From: Paramacrobiotus metropolitanus
Lineage: Eukaryota; Tardigrada; Eutardigrada; Parachela; Macrobiotidae
Assembly: GCF_019649055.1 (NCBI RefSeq)
Contig: NW_026570327.1
Span: 62,001 to 126,000 of the forward strand
DNA length: 64,000 nt
Direction of reading: 5' to 3'
Shown here: piece by piece, positions 1 to 13,590 of the stretch
Position numbering within the stretch: the first letter of the stretch is position 1
Layout: each line of letters starts with the position of its first letter
Program-made: the position numbers and the translations under genes
The notes under the pieces: generated by a model
Told to the model about the DNA's origin: nothing
What the model saw: the letters and a program-made list of their open reading frames with translations, nothing else
Database searches by the model: none

Positions 1-393
1 CGCAACATGGCAAAATGCAGCTTTTACGCAAAGCAGACAATCTATAGAGAAAACATCATCAATATCGATCCGCTTAATTATTTTAAAAATAATTTAAAGC
101 TACAGCGCGAATGCCTGCCTTATACTTGCACAGTACATATATATGCATCCTAGGCTAACTAATTTCCGATGTCACCTTTGTACGAGGATGATATAAGCAC
201 TATATTATGGATTTGTCGCATACCCATCGAATACAGTTTTAATATTGTGAATTTGAACAAAGAAGACCGCTTAATTTACTATCTGTAAATTAGATTAAAA
301 GGCCCAGCGCCGAAAGTATAACGTTGTTTTAAATTATTTTTCACGACAAGTTTAATCTGTCAATTTTAATTAATTGTCCCTTATTTTTTATAG

Positions 394-3300
394 TTTCCGG
401 CACCACCATCGTTGGCATCGTGCTGAGTGGCCTCCTGGTAGCGGTACTCAGTGTTCTGGCCATTCTCTCCGTCATCCGTAAATTCCGCGCCAAGAAAGCG
501 AACGATCTGCGTACTCCGCCGGCCGACATCGAGTGCGCTATCCTGGGTAAGGGCGTGGTCGCCCACGGTCCCCCCACCGAGCGTCGCCGTGTCCAGAAAC
601 ATATCCGCAGCGGCACCGTTGCGTCCTTGGCGGCATCCGGCAAGGCGTCCTCACCGTCCGGCAGTTCCAGTCATCCGGCATCCTGGACCGAGAGTGGTGG
701 GGCGTATGAGGAAGGCACTGAAGCGGAATACGACCTGGAGGAAGAGGATACCGAGGATGAGACGCTGACGGAAGAACGAGAAAATAAACCGGTCAGCTTT
801 GGGACACTGCATTTCAGTGCGCGGTACAATTTCGAGAGGAATGCACTGACCATTAATGTGCTGCGGTGTGAGGAACTGGTTAGCCGGACGACATCGAAGA
901 AAAGGTACAAAAATATTTCCTTACTACAGTACAGTATGCGTATTGCGTTCCTGTATATGGTTAAATGTATAATAACTATATCGCTTTAAAGCCCCGATTA
1001 TCTCGTTAATCTGTATTATTATTATGGCTGGCTGGACACGTTTTGCAGATCTGTTCTATAACCTACAAATTAAATGGTGTATATACGAATTACTTCAGGC
1101 ATAAACACGTGGTCGGTAATTATAAGGCGGGTGTAATGGTTGCCCATTTCTGAAAATTTCAGAGGTACGGCGAGCGTAATTATTTATTGGATGTACACGT
1201 GATGAAAAATTAATCGCGTTGCGCCGTCATAAGAGCCCACCGTAGTGCAGTAATAAGTAATTCCATCCCATCTATTAGCGGCCATTAATCCGCCAGCTGG
1301 ACAGTCGCTGCCCGCACACGGGAAGAACGGTGCCGACGTGCTTATTGTCTGCTCTTCCATGGTGTAGACGGGATATTAGGGCAGCGAAATTTGATTAATC
1401 TGTTGCATAATTCACATTGCTGGCAAACATTGTTATTGTGCATCCGGACTCATTTAACGACATTCATTCTGGCTGTCAATTTTGTCTCTATAATACGTCT
1501 CCAATGCATTTGACAAATGTTCTACACCACGGAAGCTTTTTATATACAGTAGCATATGCGGGCATCATATATATAGTGGGAAAAATCGATTTTAAGTATT
1601 CGATGCAGTGACATTATTGGGTCAGATAGGCGGCGTATATCTTCCGCGACTGGGATAAATTGTTGTATGCTGTCCGGTAATAAAAATATCCATTAATGCC
1701 CGCTATTGTGTTGCTTTTTTAATTCGCGCTTTTTACTCTCTCCGCGTCGAGTGCGAGAGTTTTTCAATAAAAATTTCTGTGAATGGCTGCAAATACAGTG
1801 CAGCGCATAGCTTTTACGGAGACTGTTTGGCGTTATGCTCAAAGGATATATTGACGTAATCGTTATCTAGAAATCCATTTACTAAGCGAACTTTCTTCAC
1901 ATTTGCATTTATATAGCTATTTCTGTTCATAGTATGAACAGAAATTAAAGTGTGGTATTCATGCATGCCTGTTTAAGGATGACACAGTATATATCAATTT
2001 ACGTCTAGAAATTATAGCACTCATTTTATAATAAGCTACAAAGTACAAAAACCTGTTTACGGGAAAGAGAAGAAGCTGCAGTGCACCTAATAAACTATTT
2101 TTTTAGGTGAATGGTAGCTCAAACATTGCTTAAATCTTTGAAGGTTTATTTTAAGGTCTTAAGGAATGTAGATTTATAGCGCGAACAGATAATGATTTCT
2201 TGTAATAGCGTCTAACTTTGTAAAATAATACATTAATCAGTTGGTTGACAAAAACCGGTAAGCCGTTCTAAAAATGCCATCGTAAATTACCAGCGATTAA
2301 ATGACAAGTACATCCGTCGTCGTATTATTATAGTGTGGATCCCTACGTCAAACTGCAGCTCTTACCGGAAAAGCAGCATCGGGCCAAAACCCGCGTCTTG
2401 CGCAACACCAACAATCCCATTTACAATGAGGAGTTCACATTCTTCGGATTAAATTACAATCAACTACAGGGCATGGTTATCCATTTCGCCATCATTAGCT
2501 TTGATCGGTATTCTCGCGATGAGATCCTCGGAGAACTGCTCTGCCCGCTTAGCTTAATCGATCTGTCGCAGTCTGATCAGGAAACAACACTCTCCAAGGA
2601 AATCTGCACCCGACAAAAGGTACTGGTGTTGCTGTGGATAATTAGCATTTCACGACGTCGAACGGGATGAGATTTTGTTCGATGTAAATTATATACGCTC
2701 GGCTAGGCTTGCTTACTTAGGAAAGTTTAAGTGCAGGGTCGTGCGGGAATTCTACATTGCGAAAGGCATACTTAGACTAAAATACGGGACGTTTCTTGAC
2801 CTTTCCCAAGTATAAAATAACAGTTGTATTGGATTGCTAATACGTGCATCCCAACCATTTGTTTATACCAAAAATAGCTTAGTAATGTTTTTTGCAGATT
2901 TCACAATACATTGCTGTAATTGCTAAACGCCAAATTCAATTTAAGCAATGCACTATTTAAGATTACTGTATTAAATACATCCTTTCATAATTTAATTGCC
3001 GTAAATAACAGCACAGGGTAAGCACTAAGCATACGTCCATTAATCATAATAGCAGTTATAGCTGATCTATAATTCGGTACGTACCGCGCGCGGTTGTTTT
3101 CTCCTTCGTTCTTTAAGTTTCAACGTGAGCACATTGTAATGTACACAAGCTTGTTTACGACTGTTTCGCTTGTAAAAAAAATTGTTTTTGAGCATATATG
3201 CAAAATAGTAAGCAAAGTAGGCTACCGGTAATTATGTTTTGAATTATTGTGACGCATGTCAAAACCTGTTTGTTTTCCGCATGTAGTCTTAAAGTGATTA

Positions 3301-6300
3301 AACCATGGGGTGCGGTGCGGTCCTTAAGACAGACTTGCTTACATACGTACTTTCCGTGGTATTAAAGCCTCGTAATCCTACGTCGCTCCCGTTTCCGCTT
3401 AATACCCTTCGAAATTATTTCAGTGCAGCTGGTGTACCTGAGCTTGTGGATGTGGCTTTTTGATTATGTTTGCGGGCATTTCGATTAACGATGATTCCAT
3501 AAAAAAAATTTGACTACATTAAAATTAGAATAGACAGCTGCCACCGAGTACAGTATATGGACTGATACTTATTTTTCTAATGAATGAAAAGGCTATATTA
3601 GCCGGCTTTGCATGAGACTCGCAATGTTTTCCGTAATATGACTGTGCAAATAAAAACTGTAATACAGTATACAGTATCTTTACGTACGATGTTATTAATG
3701 AAGCTGCACCACACAGGTTTTAATCATATTTACGCGCCAGAAAAAACTAACGCATAATTACTTTTGGGGGACATTTTTTATCAACCACACTTAATAGTCA
3801 AAAACCGTCGTAGGTACACTGTACGTAGTACGTACAAACCAAATATCGATTATTCAGAACATATGTATTTAGCCTGCGCCGAGTTTTAAAAACTGTTTAC
3901 TTGATAATGCATGCATCCGACTACGTAATCAGAAAGAGCATTGACATTATTTTGATAAGTGACAGCGTCCCTTTTTAAAATTGCAATCTGTTTCCTCACC
4001 GTAATTGGATAGCACAACAGTGCACTGTCATTAATGTGCAAATACATTAACTATTATGATCAGGTGACAAAATTAGACGTCAGGATTTACCGGCAACCAT
4101 GAATTGATAATAACTCCATATTTATACACATTACGATCATTATACTTTATATACATACACACCGTGATAAAGGGACCGCATGGAACAATTTACGCTAAAT
4201 ACTAAGTAAACCGTAAAGGTTAGCCGGTACATTTCCGGCTGACAAATACATGCACCATATGGCGCAAATGGCCCGCTGGTGTCTGACGTCACTTGACCTT
4301 TCCGGGGTTGCACACAATACATTAGTCGTGGCGTAGTCCTATGTGCCTGACAGAACCCAAGAATCTCCCGAGGGTCTCTTATGAATTCCTTTAATGACGC
4401 CTTTACATTCCCATTTGGCGTATGCATGTGTGCGCCAATACACCCATTCGCCGTTATTCATTCACGCACTGCTTTGCGCATAGCGCACCGCATCCATAGA
4501 AAATTAGCCCCTCACGCCCAACCGCCCATCAGCATATACGGCGTTGAAGTAAAAAAACCCAACAAAGCTGAAAAAGGAATTAAGAGAAAATAACGTGTGA
4601 TTTACATACATATCGATCTAGTAAAGGCGTGCTTCCGAACGGGCTAAGTTAATTATATTCGCATCACTTCGTATTTACTGTCAAAATACCGATAGATAAA
4701 TGTTTTGACAAGACCCAGCCGCGCTGACGTCGTCTAAGCCGGAAATCGATTTATCCTGTAAATCCCGGGCTGGGCTGATTGATTTGCTTCGTCAATGACA
4801 TTCCTTCGCACACTTTAATGCCCTGTATATACAAGAATACACAGACCGTAATTAATCTTTTATGTTATTCACAGGTCCGTTCACAAGGTCGCGGCGAAGT
4901 ATTGTTGTCCTTGTGCTATCAACCGGCAACCAACCGCTTGACATGTGTCATTCTCAAAGCCAAAGGACTCCCACGGAAGAACATAATGGACTTGGCAGGT
5001 ACTTGACAATTGTGGTGCAAACCCGGATGAGGCCTATTAGCTGACGCACTGACCACTTATTTTTCCTCCTTTTTTCCTCTTTCTCGCGGTTATGGTTCAA
5101 ACCGGTAAACAATACGCACATTGAAAGACATTCTCCTCCGTGTGGGTGGAAAATGGCTGGCGTAAGTCGTTCCCGGCATCACGCTCGCCTGTATATAATA
5201 TGCTCGATAACCGGCTTAATGGTTCATTACCTGGGGGCATATTCGGATCAGGGAAAGGTTAAAGCATCTTGGTTTAATCCAAAATCCAATAACTTCACCA
5301 TGACGTAACGCAATCAATATATGTGGCCAAATTATCACGAGTCTTTACAGCCGTTAACAAGATTTTTTTGGTGAAACTGAATCTCAGTTAGCTCTTCCGG
5401 CGCCCTTCGCCATGACAAATCAGATATTGACCTTAACGCCGTCTGGTACTTAGTGGCTGCCCAAAGAAATGTCGTTTTCCAATGCGGAAAATTGTAGCAA
5501 TCTGTAATATTATTTAAATAGTTAATCATTTGTGAACTTGATATTTGAAAAATGCCTGGTTTCCGCGTGCCGGTACGCAACCAATAATAATGCCAGTATA
5601 TCACCTTTTCATGGGTAAGTTTCCCAGTTTTCGTTTTTAATAGTTGTTTTGAAGTCATGCTTTATGAATTTATTTATTCTTTGCTGTTAGAACGGGGCAT
5701 TGCCTGTTCCAACTCAAGCCAGTCACAACATAGGCAAATGCCGTGCGGCTGTTGATTCTCAGTGGAAATGCCATGTTGATGTGGTTTTAATGCATTAGTC
5801 TTCGTTAAAATTGTAATAAGCAAAATGCAGTGTTGACATTTTCCTCGTTTGAAGAAAGTAATCAAAGCTTATTTAATGTCATCCATTAATAATTGTTAAC
5901 AAATGACAAAATGACTCATTAGCGACTATAAAGCAACGGTACTCGTAGATCGTCGTAGGCAAAAATCATAAATATCCGAAAATTAAAACAAATTTTCCCG
6001 CTCATGGAAACCCAGACTTAGCTGCCTGCATCTGTTTACGTTTGCATTATTGCTTGTAGCAAAAAGGCGTAAGCATTATTGAAAGAGAGTTTGATGGAAA
6101 GAACAAAAACGGAAAAGCTCGCACTAAGGCACCACAACAGCAGTGCGCCCAGTGCACAAGCTTATTTCCTTTCAGAAGCGCTGATATTAGCGATCGAAAC
6201 GTGCGCGTTAGAATTGTAAGCGAAAATAAGACTAGAAATCATTATTATTTTCGGTGTTATAAATCAGGATATCCAAAGGACTATCTGGTTGTACAAAGTA

Positions 6301-7321
6301 GTATGTAGCTGCAATATGAAAATGTTTTATTAATATCGAATGACACTGAATCGCATTACCAGTAACTTCTACCAAACCACATGTACTGCTTATATATAGA
6401 CAGACTCGTACAATCTTGTGAGCCGGGTTATTTGCCGGTAGTTCACTAATGACCAAAAGCAAACACGCTGCCAGTAATTGTCCAGGTCACGCAGTAACCT
6501 TTGGCCATTAAATATTTAAGTGGCATCCCTTAACAAGTTTTTAATAAATCCAATAACTCAAATGAAGAATTATGTAACTACATGAGGGCTGTTAGTGTAA
6601 CCGGAAAGAATCCTACAGCAAAAACGTGTTTGCTAACCTATCTTTTATTGTCCCATACCCTAATACTCCTGGCTTTTGCTTTCCTGGCTCCTGTAGAAAG
6701 CGTAAAATAAACACAGGGAAAATACTTGATATTATGTTGGCAGATTGCTGTTTATCGTGCGCGATGCCGGTTGGACTTGCAAGTACGGATGCCAAACGAC
6801 ACTGTTTTACCAAACTACGCTTTACTACATACGCATTCAGTTTTTAAATTTTCAAACAATTCGGAAACGGGTCGTTTTGAAATACGAATTCAACCGCGCA
6901 TATGTTGCATTTGATGCATGGTTGTAAGCTAATTATTATGTTGCTTTTTGTTAAATCTGCTGCAAAAGCGTTTTACGCGTGTGACCTTTACCATGTATTC
7001 TTTTCAGACCCATACATGAAGCTGTATCTGATCTGCAACGGCCAGCGTATTGCTAAAAAGAAGACCCACGTGAAGAAGCACACTTTGAATCCGGTGTTTA
7101 ACGAATCATTCGTCTTTGATCTGCCGGCTAACATTCAAGGCCTGGAAGGGGTCTCACTGGAGCTGATGCTATTGGATTTTGACCGGCTTACCAAAAACGA
7201 AGTCGTGGGAAGACTGGAGCTGGGCCCGAATGTTTTGGAGGAAACAGCACGCAAACATTGGCAGGACATTTGCAGCAGTCCACGGAAGCAGATTGCCGAA
7301 TGGCATAAACTGCAGGAATGA
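394..7321 (+). CDS. syt4: synaptotagmin-4-like (Syt4/Syt11 family), 5' end outside window
   Basis: Four exons are visible at 394-904, 2334-2619, 4875-4998 and 7008-7321 (stop TGA), all with GT-AG borders and matching phases. The first exon begins inside a transmembrane helix ([15 protein letters not shown], then basic RKFRAKK), so a short luminal N-terminus must lie upstream of the window. A linker rich in Ser and acidic residues leads to C2A ([22 protein letters not shown]) and C2B ([26 protein letters not shown], ending [10 protein letters not shown]). Synaptotagmins are vesicle C2 proteins that couple calcium and phospholipid binding to SNARE-driven exocytosis. In C2A the residue before FDRYSRDE is Ser rather than Asp, the known Syt4/Syt11 hallmark that weakens calcium binding. 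GRGE-(L/V)-L-L-S-L-C-Y between the domains is also typical of this family. Introns are large (1.4-2.3 kb). Confidence 0.88.
905..7007. other. introns of the synaptotagmin-4-like gene
   Basis: The three introns (905-2333, 2620-4874, 4999-7007) are AT-rich and contain no exon I can support. Two small minus-strand open frames at 5335-5658 and 5674-5865 lie in the last intron. They have no recognisable motif and no clear start context, so they are left uncalled. Confidence 0.6.
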
Positions 7322-8925
7322 TCGATGGGAGCGGAAGTCACATCTATTTATTTAACCTTTTCACCTGCTGCAGTGCAGTTTGTAGAGAATATCGTTCAGT
7401 TGATGTTCACATCGATTGCCACTTTCATTTTTTATAATTTGTGCGACAACTGGCTGTTTATATTCATCTATCGGTATAAGAACCCCTTCTGTTGGCGGCT
7501 GAAAATAACGGAAAGCATACAGTTATAAGCTTCTTATTGATAGCAAAGATATATTTTTTGAGCCTTTGCGCTTTTTTTGTTTTCAATTTTTTGCTTTGCA
7601 TTTCATGTTCAGATATCCACAACAACGAAATCATGCACGGCTTTTAAAGAACACCTTCACAAACTAATGGCCACCACAGTAATTATAGCCCGGCGTACGC
7701 TGAATAAAATCAAGAAAGCCCAACAACAACATTGTTAATACCGATGATTAAGGAGAAGAATATGCATGTTGTTGGCTAAATGCGAAAAGACATGACAGTA
7801 AATTATAAAGGCGCTTCGGCGCGTTTCGCCATTCAACCAGTGATCTTGTTGGTGTGACGTGTGTAGATTGTGAGCTTTATGTTTTGTTTTGTTCAACTGT
7901 CTTTGGTGTTTGGAAGATTTACGAGTGTTACTGTTGTTGACTTGTGATCAAATTACAGCGAATATGTATAACTGAAACGCGGTAGCACCAGATGCGGCGT
8001 AAATACAATAAACCAAATTAACTAACCAAGGAATAATTTTAGGGACCTTTACAGAATCGCGTTCTGCTTGTGTTCCGTCGGTTCGGGAAAATTAAATTAA
8101 ATAAACATATGCTTTTTTTAAACGGAATTAATAGCAAAGCATACTCAGTACTCACCAATTAAGAGTGGCTGAAACCACATTGCTGCCGGTTCGGTTATTT
8201 TTTACCGTACGGCATGCTATGAAGTGGTAATGGCAACATGAACAGTGGCCGGCTTACCATGAGTCCAGCAAGCTGCAAACGATTCACTTTCGCCGTTTCA
8301 TTTTTCTTTACTTAAATAAATTCTGAAGTTTTAATTTTAAATACAGTACCTTTTTTACAGTGTCTTCTATAAAAAATCGAAGTACGCCATCAGGCGATCA
8401 GGGCATCTGTCCCTTTTTGCACGTATTAGGTTAATCATGACTTAAATTTTTAGGTGTTCTCTTGCAGCATATTGGGTTTTCGGAACCATATGATGATATG
8501 ATGAGACTGGTTGTTTGAGATTCGAGCACATAATACGGTATTTATTTTCGCAGTGGATTTCTTCCGATCTAGGCTTGAAATGTTTGCTTTTTAGATGGGT
8601 GCGAAAGAACACCGCTTCTTTTTTCACTCTGAACATTCTCCCAAACCGGAGAAGACTTTGGAAACCACGGAATCGCACATGTCGTTTCTCCACCGTCGTC
8701 CAAGTCACACGTTTCTTCTCCATTTTGATTTGCGTAAGTTTGCTTTACATCGCTTTAGAGCATTTTGGATGAAGGGTTTCTTTTTGTTTTTTATGCTGTT
8801 CAGCGGTTAACGATTTAGGCTAAATTTGTAAAGCAGCCAGTGTTAATGTGTTGACAAAATCAATGCAGTGACTTTAAAATGTTGACATTGCTGTCCATTG
8901 TTAAGGGAAGAATAGCAGCGAGTTT
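7322..8925. other. intergenic region and probable 5' part of the PIAS gene
   Basis: The first 1.1 kb after the synaptotagmin stop shows no gene. At 8441-8733 there are several AG/GT borders and short open frames (for example 8615-8733 ending at a GTAAGT-like donor) that may be upstream exons of the SUMO ligase, where an N-terminal SAP domain would be expected. I could not identify the SAP motif, so no exon is called. Confidence 0.35.
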
Positions 8926-11128
8926 CCCGACACGACCACAGGAAACCCACGACGGACGAGCGAAGCCACTTTCCCTTACACTTATCGCAATACTGCGGAC
9001 CAGGTGGTCTTGATCAGTCTGGGCTTGGTTCCGGCGTCCGTTCGGGATCGCTGCGAGCGGATTGTGTATCCGCCCTGCGTTGAAGTGTTCTTTAATAAGC
9101 GGATGAAATTGCAGGTAGGATGAATTTTCGAAATTCGCTTTTTCGGTCAGCTAATTTCTTGTAATACCTGCCCGGTTTATCATGTTTATAGTAATATAAT
9201 TATAATTTCAGAATTGGTGTCATACTTTTTAATGTATTTTTAATTGTATTTGCTCTTGTTTTGACATTCGGTTGCTGTAAGCGCTTAGCATGGAAGTTTA
9301 GTAAAAGATCACTTACTTTTTTACCAGCACAGTCAAACTGTCAAACGACTTGTTGCGCCGGTAATTCTACAAAAGTTTCTTTGCTCTGTACAAAAGCCAA
9401 AACGTTATCAGGTACCAGCAGTTTTTGATCGAGTAACCGTGCATTTGGTTCTATGCTGTAAAAGTAAAAAAGGGGTTTTTTCAGTATACACATATATTTT
9501 TTTCCGCCTGCAGACATTTTTTGTTGTAGGTTACCCCCGTGGATCCCATACCGCACCCGGAAATCGCAGTTGAAGTACCCGTTTCGGAGTTGCTCGCGGA
9601 AAATCGACTGGCTGTCACATGGATGGATCCAGTAAACACCAGCCCAGATTTTCCGCTGAATTCTTCGCCACTTCCGGTTTGTGCATCTATAAACTTGCTG
9701 TAATTTTTTCGCTGGTGTTTTAATGCTGTTACATAGTTCATTATTTAAAAACGTATTACCGGTTGTTTTTTTGTAGTCTTATGCCGTATCCGTTTTCCTT
9801 ACGAGAAGGAAACGGATAACAACGATTGTCGAGGAAATCAAGTCGGCTGTCAAGTCACTTGACGAGTGTGTAGCTGAAGGTAAGACTTATCACGCTTGAC
9901 ATGCAATGCATTATTAGAATTTATTTTAAAGAAGCACTGTATTTTTCAAATAGATGATTAAGTGGCTCGATAAATATCTCAAAATGGTATTGTTTGTGTG
10001 TTTTATAAATTTTGCAATTGTGTTGTTACGTTATTTAGAGTGTCTGCGGTTCACATCAGCGGAGGATGAAGGCGTTTCTGCTGGAGAACGGTGTGTTTCA
10101 TTAGCTTGTCCAGTTTTGAAGAAGCGTCCACTTAATCCAGCTCGAGGCAGAAATTGTCCTCACGTTGAATGCTACGATGTCAGCGCGTATGTCTCCATCA
10201 ATTTTCCCAGCTCAAAAGCCCGCTGGAAGTGTCCATATTGCAGTCGCACAGTACTGCCACAGGATCTCCGTGTCGACGAGTATGGATAATTATGTAGCTG
10301 GATAATACTAAGACTATAAGAGTAATCAAAGAATTTGCCATGATAGTAATTGCTGGCACTTGATATTATAATTTGCGAAATTACGAGTATCTTAATGTTC
10401 TGTTTTGCATTTTTTGTTCGTTTTGCTAATTATGAGGTGAATAGCGTTTGACAAGTTTCATGTATGTCTATTTTCGGAATAAGCCTTGCTTTGTTTTTTT
10501 GCCAGATTTTTCCAAGAGTTGCTGAAATTTACTGATAAGGAAAAAATCGAATTATTCCGCGAAGGATTCGATCTCGTTATTCGGGAACCTTTGGACGACT
10601 CCATAGTTATTGATCTCGAAGAAGGTGAAATTATTTTAAAATAACAGAAAAGGGAGTGTGTCATTGTAACGAAACTTTGGAGAAACCTTTTGTCGAAGAT
10701 ACGCAGAAATTATATAATTTATTTTGACTTAATGCTGGACTTTAATTCATTTCAGTGAATTTTTTTGAAATCATGTGATTTCTGGGATTAATTTAACTTG
10801 TGTTTTTGCAGATGAATTGGATCTCGATACAAACCCAACTGTGAAAACCGCACAAGATAGGTGTTCACAGCCTGCCGAACTGTCCATTCAGGAGGACATA
10901 CAGGAGTACGTTCTGGATAGCGATAGCGACATATCCATACTGGGAATTAAGGATGATCAGTCTTTGGGCGATGAGGATGATGACAACAATCGTAGCGATA
11001 ACGATGAAATGGATGCAGATGATGATTCCGATCCACAATCGGCTGGCAGTTCCAGTGGTGGAGCGCCTGTTAGCCGTCAAACTTACCCGGAGCCAGAGGA
11101 TGATGACAGTGTGATTATTATTGACTGA
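8926..11128 (+). CDS. PIAS-type E3 SUMO-protein ligase (PINIT, SP-RING), 5' end unresolved
   Basis: Exons with consistent phase: about 8926-9114, 9530-9631, 9777-9879, 10039-10279, 10506-10624 and 10812-11128 (TGA). The first three give a PINIT-like region (VVLISLGLVPAS, then LAVTWMDP joined to SYAVSVFL). The fourth encodes the SP-RING zinc finger: CVSLACPV, RGRNCPHVECYD, RWKCPYCSRTV, LPQDLRVDE, with the Cys/His ligands of PIAS/Siz ligases. SP-RING proteins hold the E2 Ubc9 and pass SUMO to nuclear targets such as transcription factors. The last exon is acidic, with YVLDSDSDISIL and the C-terminal DDDSVIIID, both fitting SUMO-interacting motifs. The SP-RING exon is taken to end at donor GTATGG (10280), which avoids a TAA and joins in phase to FFQELLKF. 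The SAP-containing N-terminus was not found. Confidence 0.85.
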
Positions 11129-12115
11129 TGAGAATGCTCATAACAGAACGTTCTTTCCTTACATTATATGCCTTTACAGTAGATGTATATACTGTAAATA
11201 AGTTTTTGTTTCAGGTTCCTGTAACAGTGATCTTTTCTCGGAAGTTTGAGTGATTCTCGTACAAAAAAATAATGCATTTCCGTAAGGAATAGTATACTAC
11301 AGTATTTTTGTGTACTAAAGTTGTTGATGATTCTCTACGAGTATAGTTTTGTTGTACACATTCTGCAGATCTGCACATTGTTGTAAATGCGCTGTAAAAA
11401 GTGGTTTTACTTGCAATTCTTTTCGATGCTTTTTAATTTTTACGTATTGATGCTTGTCTCAAACACCGAAATATACGTAGCAGTCTGTCTGTAAAAAATA
11501 AATACGTATTGTAGATTATGTGCGAAATATTCAGTTGTTCCTTATTTAGAAAACTGTTCATGCAAGAAGGTGAATTCATGACAAAACCCATGTTTGTTAT
11601 GGAATTTTCCCTTGCATTAAAAGTGCCGACACATGCAAACTCATATTAATAATTATGCATATCATGCCTAGGTAGTTTGTTTCATGGGACAGGAAAAGAT
11701 TGCAATCTTGTATCATTAATTCAGTACGTTAGTGACAACTTGATAGGTGTTGTTTGTTGTAACATGTCACAGATAAATTATCATTTTCAACAAGTGCAAT
11801 ATGCTTCCACTATTTACCTGGTCGCTTGATAAAGTACTGGTTTAAATATGATAGCCGGATGAATAATGATTTTGTTTGCGTACCCACTAATGAATTCATT
11901 ATCGCCAAAGGTTATACGCATCTGATGAAGCGCTTTTTTTACTCTCTGATGTCCACAAGCGAAGTTACCCACGTGTTCATTTTATGTTTCGTCTAATAAC
12001 GCACAAGAATATTCATGTTTTCGAATTTTGACCATGCTTTAACTGATTGTGGTATACCGATATTACGTACCGGTACGAGTGCAACATATTTTATGCTGCT
12101 ACTCAATTGTCCATA
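11129..12115. other. intergenic, no gene seen
   Basis: An AT-rich stretch between the SUMO ligase and the Thr-rich gene. It must hold the 3' UTR of the former and the promoter of the latter. No repeat or RNA gene was recognised. Confidence 0.5.
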
Positions 12116-13590
12116 ATGCGAGGTTTTACTTGCGGACATAATTCGATATGTTTATGGATTTGCATTATTTTTATCACAGGTAAATGCTGGAGTTTCTTTA
12201 TCTTGCTTCTTGGTGGTACTTGTAGTAAACACGGTTCTGTTTCTTCTATTTTGCAGTTTTGCATTTAGAGGCTAGCACTGCTAAGTTGGTGCGGAAGAAA
12301 TCGGAAGATGATGACAGCACCGAATTATCCGATGTGCAACCCCGCTTCATTTCTATAATTCACCATTTCGATCACTTTCCCAAGGTACTGTTTAAGCTGA
12401 GAAATCTGTTGACCTACTGACTACTGAGTAGCAGTTAATACGTCTATATCGTGAAATTTTACGCTCTGATTTTAGAAAATATGTAAAAGCTATAAAAATC
12501 AAAAAAGCAAAATTTTATGACAGAGATTATAGAATACAATACGAGTGAAAAAAAATTATGTACGAAAAGAAAGGTGTGCCAATGTGTTTGTTACCGTGCA
12601 AATGTTTCCAAACGTTCTTTTTGAAGCAGTTGTTGTGCTGTTGAGACATCTTGTTGTGGGAGAGTAACGTAGCGTACAGAACGCATTTTTCCACTACACA
12701 AAAAGCTTTCTTTACCGCTAAAAAGTAACACATTTGTATTAATATGATTTACTTATTAATATCTGTACACAGACACCCTATCACTTACGGTTAGCTGGAT
12801 AATTTATTTTTCTTGATATTTGATATGCCGTTAACGCTTGAAAACTTTAAGCTTTTTCGCAATGTCGAGTGCAACTTGTTTAGTTATGTATGCATGTGCC
12901 GGTATGTGTATAAATATGTATTGTATTGTGAAAAAAATTTTAGATCGTAATTTTTTCATGAAATTGTTCTTAAACTTTACACCTGTACAAAACGGAGCGC
13001 TTATTTGCATTGATTTGTGCGTTTAGCCGAAAGGGATGACGACGACGACCGAGGAGCCGGAAGAGACAACAACTGAGGAAACAACCACCACCACTACCAC
13101 AAAAAGGACAAAGAGGAAGAGAAAGAAAACAACTACGACAACTACAACCACTACCACAGAAGAACCAACCACCACCGAGGAGCCGACCACAACCACGACA
13201 ACTCCGACTACGACCACTAGAACTACTACTATACCGACGACGACACCCACAACTACCACCAAAAAGAGAACAAAAAAGCCCACCACCACAACTACCACTA
13301 CTACTACCACTACACCGACCACGACGACAACCACCACGGAGCTGACAACGGAACAACGCAATATAGTGTACTGTGTGATAGAACGGGCCTACTACTATGA
13401 CAGATGTCCTGTGCATGTCGCGCAAACAACCAGACGACCCATGCAGAACCAAGCAGCGGCAGCCGCCGCCGCGGGCGGTGGAAGGGGCGCTGTAGGACCG
13501 GGTGGTCACGGGGTACCGGCGCGCGGTGCCGGGCAAGGTACCGGTGCAAGGGGAGGTGGACGGGGAGGCGGTGGCCGTGGACGGGGGTAA
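12116..13590 (+). CDS. secreted Thr-rich (mucin-like) protein with Gly/Arg-rich tail
   Basis: Three exons join in phase: 12116-12179, 12257-12384 and 13027-13590 (TAA), giving about 251 residues. Exon 1 starts at an ATG and encodes a hydrophobic signal peptide (ICLWICIIFIT) after a short N-terminus. Exon 2 is charged (KLVRKKSEDDDS) and ends HFDHFPK. Exon 3 has about 90 residues dominated by runs of Thr broken by EEP and KRTKRKRKK blocks, then a compact segment IVYCVIERAYYYDRCPVH, then an Ala run and a Gly/Arg-rich tail. Poly-Thr blocks suggest dense O-glycosylation of an extracellular or cuticular protein, but this is inference. The YC...CPVH segment recurs in the next gene downstream (about 15.4 kb). 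No known family is recognised. Confidence 0.72.

Noticed and set aside
5335-5865. Two minus-strand frames in a synaptotagmin intron
   Set aside because: Single small open frames with no recognised motif, and the junction between them is not spliceable with confidence.
12970-13536. Val-rich and Cys/Gly-rich minus-strand frames
   Set aside because: Shadows of the Thr-rich coding repeats on the plus strand.
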